Below are positions 57,663 to 64,000 of a DNA stretch of 64,000 nt, in pieces. Under the pieces are notes generated by a model that saw only the letters and a program-made list of their open reading frames with translations, made no database searches and was not told the DNA's origin. Origin of the DNA: CAIQQQ01 sp037445025 (GTDB taxonomy: Bacteria; Pseudomonadota; Alphaproteobacteria; Acetobacterales; Acetobacteraceae). Positions within the stretch are counted from its first letter, which is position 1. Each line of letters begins with the position of its first letter. The stretch covers positions 1 to 64,000 of the forward strand of contig JBBILI010000027.1 of assembly GCA_037445025.1 (NCBI GenBank), read 5' to 3'. The position numbers were made by a program, and so were the translations under genes.

Positions 57663-57780
57663 GGTTCTTTTTTGAAAAAAAGAACCAAAAAACTTTTAAC
57701 AGGCTGGCGCCTCCCCCCTCCGGAAAGAGGTCCGCTCAAACGAACGAACGTTTTTTGCTTCTTTTTTTCAAAAAAGAAGC
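57663..57780. repeat. Paired A/T-stem palindromic element inside an ABC operon
   Basis: Stems at 57663-57686 and 57757-57780 (GCTTCTTTTTT/AAAAAAGAAGC). The spacer carries CTCCGGAAAGAGGTCCGCTCAAA, close to the 43193-43305 copy. Unlike most copies it sits between two co-directional genes that should form one transcript. Confidence 0.85.
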
Positions 57781-57790
57781 GCTTCCTTTC

Positions 57791-58528
57791 TTACGCAAAC
57801 AACAGATCATGAATCCGCGTCTCCAGCAGCGCCTGCGCCGCCGGCTCCTCCACCGAATTCATCTCGGCCCGCACCTGACCAGGATGCGGCGACAGCAGCA
57901 GAATGCGCGTGCCGATGCGGATCGCCTCGTTGATCGAGTGCGTCACGAACAGCACGGTGAACTTCGTGTCGTCCCACAGGCGCAGCAGCTCGTCCTGCAT
58001 GGTCCGCCTGGTCAGCGCGTCGAGTGCCGCAAAGGGTTCGTCCATCAGCAGGATCTCCGGCTCCATGGCCATGCCGCGGGCGATGGCGACGCGCTGCTTC
58101 ATGCCGCCGGAGAGCGTGTGAGGATAGGCGTCGATCGCGCGGTCGAGACCGACCTTGTGGATGTAGTAGCGGGCGCGTTCCTCGGCCTGCCTGCCCTTGA
58201 GGCGGCCGGAGGCGTGGAGTGCGAACAGCACGTTATCGAGCACGGTCTTCCAGGGCAGCAGCTGGTCGAATTCCTGGAACACCATCATGCGGTCCGGCCC
58301 CGGGCCGCGCACGGGGCGGCCGGCGAGGGTGATGTCGCCTTCGGTGGGAGCGAGGTAGCCGCCGACGGCCTTCAGCAGCGAGGATTTGCCGCAGCCGGAC
58401 GGGCCGAGCAGGACGAAACGGTCGGACTTTAGCACGGAGAAACTGACCCGATGGGTGGCGGTGACCACGCGTTCGCTGGTTTTGTACTGCAGCGTCACGT
58501 TTCTGACGTCCAGAAGCGGTTCGGTCAT
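57791..58528 (-). CDS. ABC transporter ATP-binding protein (nitrate/sulfonate/taurine type)
   Basis: 245 residues from ATG 58528. Walker A LLGPSGCGKSSLL near 42, Q-loop VFQEFDQLLPWKTV, signature LSGGMKQRVAIARGMA, Walker B ILLMDEPFAALD, switch FVTHSINEAI. SsuB/TauB class. Energises the permease encoded downstream. Divergent from the binding-protein gene with 100 bases between, a likely shared regulatory region. Confidence 0.94.
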   Translation of the reverse strand: MTEPLLDVRNVTLQYKTSERVVTATHRVSFSVLKSDRFVLLGPSGCGKSSLLKAVGGYLAPTEGDITLAGRPVRGPGPDRMMVFQEFDQLLPWKTVLDNVLFALHASGRLKGRQAEERARYYIHKVGLDRAIDAYPHTLSGGMKQRVAIARGMAMEPEILLMDEPFAALDALTRRTMQDELLRLWDDTKFTVLFVTHSINEAIRIGTRILLLSPHPGQVRAEMNSVEEPAAQALLETRIHDLLFA

Positions 58529-58628
58529 TTCATCCCCTGTCCCTTGACGTTGTTTTTGCGGAGATCGCGGACGTTGTCCATCGTCGGCAGTTTGGCCTAG
58601 GCTTCGGGAAAAATAAGGGGAAACCGCC

Positions 58629-59612
58629 ATGAAGGCGTTGTTCGGCGCAATGATCGCCCTGCTGCTCGGCGTGTCCGCGGCGCAGGCCGAGGTGGACCGG
58701 ATCCGCATCACCTACCAGCCCGGCATCATCTATCTGCCTGTCGTTGTGATGCAGCAGGCGCATCTCATCGAGAAGCAGGCGGCGGCGATGGGTGTGCCGG
58801 GATTGACCGCGACCTTCAGCGTGTTCGGCGGCGGTGGGGCGGCGACGGATGCGCTGCTGTCGGGCAATGTGGATATCGTCACGACCGGTGTGTCGAACCT
58901 GCTGCTGCTGTGGGATCGGACCCGCGGGCAGGTGAAGGGCTATGCCAATGCCTCGGCCACGCCGCTGTGGCTGATCAGCCGCAACCCGAAGGTGCGGACG
59001 CTGAAGGATCTGACGGATGCGGACCGGATCGCAGTGCCGACGGTCAAGATCTCGTCGCAGGCGATCCTGCTGCAGATCGCGGCGCGCAAGCTGTATGGCG
59101 ATGCGGGGTATGATCATTTCGATGGCATGGAGGTGACGATGGGGCACCCCGACGCTTCCACCGCGCTGGCGACAGGGTCGTTGACCGGGCATTTCTCGGG
59201 GCCGCCGTTCCAGCAGGCGGAGGCGGCGCTGCCGGGGATGCATGTGGTGACCACGTCGACCGAGATCATGGGCGGGCCGGTCAGCAACGCGATCTATTTC
59301 GGGACACAGAAATTTCATGACGCCAACCCGAAGGTGGTGGCGGCATTTCTGGCGGCGGCGCGGGAGGCGGATGACATCATCGCCCACCAGCCGCAGCAGG
59401 CCGTGGCGATGTATGTCGCGCAGACCGGCGAGAAGATGCCAGCGGAGGATCTGCTGAAGATCGTGCAGAGCGAGGGGATGTATTACGACATGAAGCCGGT
59501 GGGGACGTTCGCGACGGCGCTGCACATGGCCGACACCAAGGTGTTGAAGACGCGGCCGGCGAGTTGGAAGGATTATATGTTCCCCGAAGGCTTCGGGCTG
59601 GACGGCAACTGA
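58629..59612 (+). CDS. ABC transporter substrate-binding protein (NMT1/TauA-like)
   Basis: 327 residues with signal peptide KALFGAMIALLLGVSAAQA. NMT1-type fold: IRITYQPGIIYLPVVVMQQAHLIEKQA, FSVFGGGGAATDALLSGNVDIVTTGVSNLLLLWDRT and LKDLTDADRIAVPTVKISSQAILLQIAA. Periplasmic receptor for an amine, sulfonate or pyrimidine-like ligand. The dialkylglycine decarboxylase operon downstream may use its ligand (inference). Confidence 0.92.
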   Translation: MKALFGAMIALLLGVSAAQAEVDRIRITYQPGIIYLPVVVMQQAHLIEKQAAAMGVPGLTATFSVFGGGGAATDALLSGNVDIVTTGVSNLLLLWDRTRGQVKGYANASATPLWLISRNPKVRTLKDLTDADRIAVPTVKISSQAILLQIAARKLYGDAGYDHFDGMEVTMGHPDASTALATGSLTGHFSGPPFQQAEAALPGMHVVTTSTEIMGGPVSNAIYFGTQKFHDANPKVVAAFLAAAREADDIIAHQPQQAVAMYVAQTGEKMPAEDLLKIVQSEGMYYDMKPVGTFATALHMADTKVLKTRPASWKDYMFPEGFGLDGN

Positions 59613-59644
59613 GCCCCCTTGCCGCGCCTCAAGCCCGCTGCAAT

Positions 59645-60055
59645 ATGCCGCTCATGGAAAAAGATCCCGGCCTGATCACCGACGCCGAATGGCGCGCCCT
59701 GCTCTCCCCCGAGGCGTTCCGCGTGCTGCGCCAGCACGGCACCGAGCGGGCCGGCACCTCGCCGCTCAACCATGAGAACCGCAAGGGGCGCTTCGTCTGC
59801 GCCGGGTGCGGCAATGTGCTGTTCGACAGCGTCACCAAATTCGACGCCCATTGCGGCTGGCCGAGCTTCTATGACGCGTTGGAAGGCTCCGTCGAAACCT
59901 CCATCGACCGCAAGTTCATGATGACCCGCACCGAAGTCCATTGCGCCCGCTGCAAGGGCCATCTCGGCCATGTGTTCCCGGACGGGCCGAAGCCGACCGG
60001 CGAGCGTTACTGCATGAATGGCGTGTCGCTCAAATTCGAACCCGATCCGGGCTGA
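59645..60055 (+). CDS. msrB: Peptide-methionine (R)-S-oxide reductase MsrB
   Basis: 136 residues from ATG 59645 (59654 also possible). Two zinc CxxC pairs, VCAGCGN and CARCKG, the block FDAHCGWPSFYDAL, and the catalytic Cys in GERYCMNGVSLKF. Reduces R-methionine sulfoxide in proteins. Complete protein, complementary to msrA at 29510. Confidence 0.96.
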   Translation: MPLMEKDPGLITDAEWRALLSPEAFRVLRQHGTERAGTSPLNHENRKGRFVCAGCGNVLFDSVTKFDAHCGWPSFYDALEGSVETSIDRKFMMTRTEVHCARCKGHLGHVFPDGPKPTGERYCMNGVSLKFEPDPG

Positions 60056-60108
60056 CGCGGCCCGATCGACGTGCCAGGATCGCGACCTCGTTCGAGACAG
60101 GTGCCGCG

Positions 60109-61392
60109 ATGAATGATAGGTCGAGCCAAACCGATTTCTGGATCCGCGCCAGGCGCCATATGCTCGGCTATGGCGGCAATTTTGTGCCGTTCGTGCCGAC
60201 GCGCGCGGCGGGCAGCTTTTTGTACGACGATGACGGCACACGGGTGCTGGATTTCACCTCGGGCCAGATGAGCGCCATTCTGGGGCATTCGCATCCAGAG
60301 ATCGTGGCTGCGGTGCGTGACGCCGTGGGCACGCTCGATCATCTGTTCAGCTCGATGCTGAGCCATCCGGTGGTGGATCTGGCCGAGGCGCTGGCGCAGC
60401 TGGTGCCGGCGCTGCCCAAGGTGATGCTGCTGACCACCGGCGGCGAGGCCAACGAGGCGGCGATCCGGCTCGCCAAGACCGTGACCGGCAAATGGGAGGT
60501 GGTGGGGTTCGCACAGTCCTGGCACGGCATGACCGGCGGGGCCGCGGCGGCCACGTATTCCGCCGGACGTCGCGGCACGGGGCCGGTGGCGCCGGGGTCC
60601 TTCGCCATTCCCGCCCCCAACGCGTATCGGCCGCGCTTCCCCGGTGTCACCTGGCAGCAGGAGCTGGATGACGGGTTTGCCCAGGTGGACCGGCAATGCA
60701 CCGGCAATCTCTGTGCATTCATCGCCGAGCCGATTCTGTCCTCGGGCGGGATACTCGACCTGCCGCCGGGCTATCTCGCGGCGCTGAAGCAGAAATGCGA
60801 CGAGCGCGGCATGCTGCTGATTCTCGACGAGGCACAGACCGGCATCGGCCGCACCGGTCAGATGTTCGCCTTCGAGCGCGACGGTGTGGTGCCGGATATT
60901 CTGACCCTGTCGAAAACGCTCGGCGCCGGCCTGCCGCTGGCCGCCCTGATGACCCGCGCCGAGATCGCCGATGAGGCCGCCGCCCGCAAATTCCTGTTCT
61001 ACACCACGCATGTGAACGACCCCCTGCCCGCCTCCGTGGGCCTGGCCGTGCTGCGGGTGGTGGCGCGCGACGGGCTTGCGGCGCGGGCAGCCGAGGCCGG
61101 CGACCGGCTGGCGCGGGGGCTGCGGGCGTTGCAGCAGCGCCATCCCTGCATCGGCGATGTGCGCGGGCGTGGACTGCTGCTGGGGATGGAGTTCGCGGGA
61201 GAGGATCCGGCGGCCATCTCGGACGCGGTGACGGATGTGGCGCTGGAGCTTGGCCTGTCCGCCAACATCGTGCGCGTCGGCACCTCGGGCGGCGTGATGC
61301 GCATCGCCCCGCCGCTGACGGTGAGCGATGACGAGATCGATCTCGGCGTGCAGATCCTGGGCGAGGCGATCGATCGGGTGGTGGCTTCGTGA
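60109..61392 (+). CDS. dgdA: 2,2-dialkylglycine decarboxylase (class III aminotransferase family)
   Basis: 427 residues from ATG 60109. Similarity to the Burkholderia enzyme, as I know it, is strong all along: FWIRARRHMLGYGGNF, VLDFTSGQMSAILGHSHPEI, DHLFSSMLSHPVVDLA, VVGFAQSWHGMTGGAAAATY, AFIAEPILSSGGI, LILDEAQTGIGRTG and LTLSKTLGAGLPLA with the PLP Lys. Decarboxylates dialkylglycines such as 2-aminoisobutyrate with transfer of the amino group to pyruvate. Coupled to the next gene by TGATG overlap. Confidence 0.9.
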   Translation: MNDRSSQTDFWIRARRHMLGYGGNFVPFVPTRAAGSFLYDDDGTRVLDFTSGQMSAILGHSHPEIVAAVRDAVGTLDHLFSSMLSHPVVDLAEALAQLVPALPKVMLLTTGGEANEAAIRLAKTVTGKWEVVGFAQSWHGMTGGAAAATYSAGRRGTGPVAPGSFAIPAPNAYRPRFPGVTWQQELDDGFAQVDRQCTGNLCAFIAEPILSSGGILDLPPGYLAALKQKCDERGMLLILDEAQTGIGRTGQMFAFERDGVVPDILTLSKTLGAGLPLAALMTRAEIADEAAARKFLFYTTHVNDPLPASVGLAVLRVVARDGLAARAAEAGDRLARGLRALQQRHPCIGDVRGRGLLLGMEFAGEDPAAISDAVTDVALELGLSANIVRVGTSGGVMRIAPPLTVSDDEIDLGVQILGEAIDRVVAS

Positions 61393-62696
61393 TGCAGGAG
61401 AACCTGGTCTTCGCCGGCACCTGCGACTTCGCGGGGCTGGTGCGGGGCAAGGCGTTTCCGGCGGTCGAGCTGGAGCAGAAGCTGCGCCAGGGGATCGGCA
61501 CCACCGCGTCCAACATCATGATCTCCGCCTTCGGGCCGATCCATGCCACGCCGTTCGGCACCACCGGCGACATCCTGATCGTGCCGGATGCGGAGACCGA
61601 GGTGCATCTGCGCTTCGATGACGCGGCGGATGAGCGGTTCCTGCTGTCGGATCTGCGCACGCTGGACGGCGCGCCCTGGATGGGCTGCACGCGGGATTTT
61701 CTGCGCCGGGCCGTCACCGCCCTGGAGGTGGAGGCGGGGCTGGTGGTGAAGTCCAGCTTCGAGCAGGAATTCGTCTACACCGGGGTGGAGGATCGGCCGG
61801 GCTCGCCGTACAGCCTCGATATCTATCGCCGACAGGGGCGGTTCGGCGAGCAGCTCACCGCAGCCATCCGCGCCGCCGGGCTGGTGCCGGATTCGTTCCT
61901 GCCGGAGTTTGGGCCGCGCCAGTTCGAGGTGACGATCAAGCCACGCTTCGGGCTGCGGGCGGCGGATGAGGCGATCATTCTGCGCGAGATGATCCGCGCC
62001 ACGGCGCAGCGTCTGGGGCATCGGGCCCTCCTCGCACCGATCCTGTCGCCCGAGGGAATCGGCAACGGCACGCATATCCATTTCAGCCTGTGGGACACCG
62101 ACGGCACCCCGGTGACGCATGATGCGGCCGGAGCCTATGGCGTGTCGGCGCGGGCGGCGCCGTTCGTGGCGGGAATTCTGCACCATCTGCCGGCGCTGTC
62201 GGCGATCACCGCGGCGTCGGTGGCCTCGTATTACCGGCTGCAGCCCAATCGCTGGGCGCCGACCTGGAGCTTTCTGGGGCGACAGGACCGCGGGGCGGCG
62301 CTGCGGGTGGCGCCGGTGTTTCCCGGCGCGCCGGACAAGGCGGCGGCCCAGTTCAACCTGGAATACCGGGTGGCGGACGCGACGTCCTGCCCGTATCTGG
62401 CGCTCGGCGCGCTGATCCATGCCGGGCTCGAAGGCATCCGCAACCAGATGACGCTGCCCGACGAGGGGCAGGATCTCTGGGCGATGACCGAGGCGCAGCG
62501 GCTGGCGGCCGGGTATCGGATGTTGCCGCGCTCGCCCGAGGCGGCGCTGGATCTGCTGGAGGCGGACGCGGCGGCCAAGGGCTGGTTCGGGCCGGAGTTC
62601 CTGTCCGCCTATCTGATGTTCAAACGCGGCGAGATCGCCTCGCTGGCCGGGCTCTCGGCTGCTGCCGTCTGCGAGCGCTACGCCGCGGTTTATTGA
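61392..62696 (+). CDS. Glutamine-synthetase-like ligase (gamma-glutamyl-amine type)
   Basis: 434 residues from ATG 61392 overlapping the dgdA stop. GS catalytic domain: VKSSFEQEFVYTG (metal Glu), LPEFGPRQFEVTIKP, GNGTHIHFSLWD (His of ammonia site), QPNRWAPTWSFLGRQDR and AAQFNLEYRVADATSCPYLALGA. N-terminal half is short and diverged from housekeeping GlnA, as in PuuA/gamma-glutamylamide synthetases. Probably glutamylates an amine in the pathway; substrate unknown. Confidence 0.88.
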   Translation: MQENLVFAGTCDFAGLVRGKAFPAVELEQKLRQGIGTTASNIMISAFGPIHATPFGTTGDILIVPDAETEVHLRFDDAADERFLLSDLRTLDGAPWMGCTRDFLRRAVTALEVEAGLVVKSSFEQEFVYTGVEDRPGSPYSLDIYRRQGRFGEQLTAAIRAAGLVPDSFLPEFGPRQFEVTIKPRFGLRAADEAIILREMIRATAQRLGHRALLAPILSPEGIGNGTHIHFSLWDTDGTPVTHDAAGAYGVSARAAPFVAGILHHLPALSAITAASVASYYRLQPNRWAPTWSFLGRQDRGAALRVAPVFPGAPDKAAAQFNLEYRVADATSCPYLALGALIHAGLEGIRNQMTLPDEGQDLWAMTEAQRLAAGYRMLPRSPEAALDLLEADAAAKGWFGPEFLSAYLMFKRGEIASLAGLSAAAVCERYAAVY

Positions 62697-62707
62697 AGGA
62701 CACGACC

Positions 62708-63361
62708 ATGAAGGATTTCGGCCTCAGCCGTGACGTGCCGGTGATCCCCGGCCACACCGCCCTGCTGTTCATCGATGTGCAGAACTACACCGGGCGCGGC
62801 GGCGGCGAATATGCGGGGATGACCGAGGCGGAGGTGGAGGCGCGGTTCGGGTGTTTCTTCGCCGAACTCTACGGGAATGCGCTGCCCAACATGCAGCGCC
62901 TGCAGGCAGCCTGCCGGAACAGCGGCGTGGAGGTGCTGTACACCGTCATCGAAAGCCTTACCCAGGACGGGCGCGACCTCAGCCTCGATTACAAGATCAG
63001 CAAGCTGTTCTGCCCCAAGGGCTCGCATGACGGGCAGGTGATGGCCGAGATCGCGCCGGTGGGCGACGAGATCGTCATCCCCAAGACGTCCTCCTCCGTG
63101 TTCATCTCCACCAACATCCACTACGTGCTGGGCAATCTCGGCGTGAAATCGCTGATCATCGCGGGGATGCTGACCGACCAGTGTGTCGACTCCGCGGTGC
63201 GCGACGCCTGCGACCTTGGCTATCTCGTCACCGTTCCGGTGGATGCCTGCGTCACCCACAGCCAGGTTCGGCATGACACGGCGCTGGCGAACAATCGCGG
63301 CTACTGCCGGCAGGTCAGCACAGCGGCGCTGGTGGCGGAGATCGCAGCGCTTACGGGTTGA
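62708..63361 (+). CDS. Isochorismatase-family cysteine hydrolase
   Basis: 217 residues from ATG 62708 (AAGGA 8 bases before). Catalytic triad of the family: Asp in LLFIDVQNYT, Lys in VIPKTSSSVF and Cys in GMLTDQCVDSAVRDACDLGY. Hydrolyses an amide or ureido bond in members such as nicotinamidase, carbamoylsarcosinase and ureidoacrylate hydrolase. Last gene of the dgdA-ligase operon, so it may release the final acid or amine. Its 3' end overlaps the convergent cytochrome gene by 11 bases. Confidence 0.9.
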   Translation: MKDFGLSRDVPVIPGHTALLFIDVQNYTGRGGGEYAGMTEAEVEARFGCFFAELYGNALPNMQRLQAACRNSGVEVLYTVIESLTQDGRDLSLDYKISKLFCPKGSHDGQVMAEIAPVGDEIVIPKTSSSVFISTNIHYVLGNLGVKSLIIAGMLTDQCVDSAVRDACDLGYLVTVPVDACVTHSQVRHDTALANNRGYCRQVSTAALVAEIAALTG

Positions 63362-64000
63362 TGGCCGGCAGCGTGCGGAGATAGGCGATCAGGGCGGTCA
63401 TGTCAGGCGCCGTCATGTTCTTGTACCACACGAAGCCCATCGGCCCGATCAGCCTGCGGCCGTCAAAGGCGATGCCGTCGCGGATGGCGCGTTCGATCTG
63501 CGTGTCCGTCCAGTCGCCAAGCCCGACGGTCTTGCTCGGGGTGATGTTGGACGCCACCACCGTGCCCCAGGGGCCTTCGAAGGCCTGGCCGCCGGCGCCG
63601 ATCTTGCTGAAGTCACGTCCCTTCAGGCCCAGCGGGGAATGGCACTCGACGCAGTGTCCGATCGGCCCCGCCAGATAGCCGCCATAGGCGACCTTGTCCG
63701 CCGGCGACGGTGCAGAGACGTGCTCGATCGGCGGGCCGTAGCTCGGCGGCAGCGGCATGTGCCAGACGGACTTCTCCGCCTTGTTGGCCACCGCCGGCAC
63801 GGAGCGGAGATAGGCCACGATGGCGGTCACATCGTCATCCGACATCCGGCGGTACAGGCCGATCGGCATCGGCGGGCCGATCAGCGAACCATCGGGCAGG
63901 ATGCCTTCGCGGATGGCGCGGATAATCTGCGCGTCGGTCCAGGTGCCGAGGCCGGTCTGCTTGTCGGGCGTGAGGTTGGCGCCGATCGCCTTGAAGGCCG
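63351..64000 (-). CDS. Cytochrome c (diheme-type), partial (N-terminus beyond right edge)
   Basis: About 216 residues visible, C-terminal part. The frame continues through base 64000: IGANLTPDKQTGLGTWTDAQIIRAIREGI, then LYRRMSDDDVTAIVAYLRSVPAV, GPIGHCVECHSPLG with the heme c site CVECH, SNITPSKTVGLGDWTDTQIERAIRDGI, and a final YLRTLPAINP. Two copies of the cyt-c C-terminal pattern imply at least two heme domains; the first CxxCH lies outside. Probably a membrane-bound dehydrogenase electron acceptor in the periplasm. Confidence 0.9.
   Translation of the reverse strand, partial: AFKAIGANLTPDKQTGLGTWTDAQIIRAIREGILPDGSLIGPPMPIGLYRRMSDDDVTAIVAYLRSVPAVANKAEKSVWHMPLPPSYGPPIEHVSAPSPADKVAYGGYLAGPIGHCVECHSPLGLKGRDFSKIGAGGQAFEGPWGTVVASNITPSKTVGLGDWTDTQIERAIRDGIAFDGRRLIGPMGFVWYKNMTAPDMTALIAYLRTLPAINP

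Overview
The window is high-G+C DNA with dense genes, short spacers and many 4-nt ATGA/TGATG overlaps. An alphaproteobacterium of the Acetobacteraceae/Rhodospirillales type is the best reading. Support comes from a gyrA-coaD-peptidylprolyl isomerase block, a Coq7-type ubiquinone hydroxylase, many solute-binding-protein transporters, and families of intergenic palindromes. Assignment below order level is inference.

Layout. 1-2849 (-) is the 5' part of a large repetitive surface or secreted protein that runs off the left edge. 3306-5007 holds an HD hydrolase and an EAL phosphodiesterase. 5114-12700 (-) is a translationally coupled operon: N-carbamoyl amidohydrolase, hydantoinase/oxoprolinase HyuA and HyuB, N-acyl-D-amino-acid deacylase, and a split chromate-type (CHR) transporter. 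Divergent from it lie two D-2-hydroxyacid dehydrogenases, then DUF29, a flavin-reductase-like protein, an MFS exporter, an M81 (MlrC) peptidase and a small exported protein. 19576-26407 concerns formate and molybdenum cofactor: fhs (-), moeA-fdhD (+) and mobA (-). It is interrupted by a GxxExxY (PD-(D/E)XK-like) gene tightly bracketed by 49-nt inverted repeats, and by nnrU, ridA and a VapC/AbrB-type toxin-antitoxin pair.

26516-29439 is a TRAP transporter with a 37-bp perfect hairpin between its genes. It is followed by msrA, an alpha/beta hydrolase, an acyltransferase, an unknown small protein, then gyrA-coaD-PPIase and tRNA-Lys(TTT). A broken glycosyltransferase lies beside the tRNA. 38320-43193 carries ridA, a DCC protein, coq7, and an amino-acid operon (binding protein, racemase, permease, D-amino-acid dehydrogenase) that lacks its own ATPase gene. 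43642-50183 is a LacI-regulated sugar ABC operon ending in a GH63-like hydrolase, probably for a glycosylglycerate-type solute. 50250-56705 (-) holds a phosphoesterase, a PLP decarboxylase, a uracil phosphoribosyltransferase/URC1-type GTP cyclohydrolase II pair suggestive of the URC pyrimidine pathway, a LysE exporter and an MFS protein. 56783-63361 carries a taurine/nitrate-type ABC transporter, msrB, and an operon of 2,2-dialkylglycine decarboxylase, a glutamine-synthetase-like ligase and a cysteine hydrolase. A cytochrome c gene runs off the right edge.

General theme: scavenging of amino-acid derivatives (hydantoins, N-acyl and D-amino acids, dialkylglycines), pyrimidines and compatible solutes. 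At least four palindromic repeat families occupy intergenic space. The most abundant is an A/T-rich stem element with eight loci (13 stems) that often lies between convergent genes and in one case supplies a gene's stop codon.
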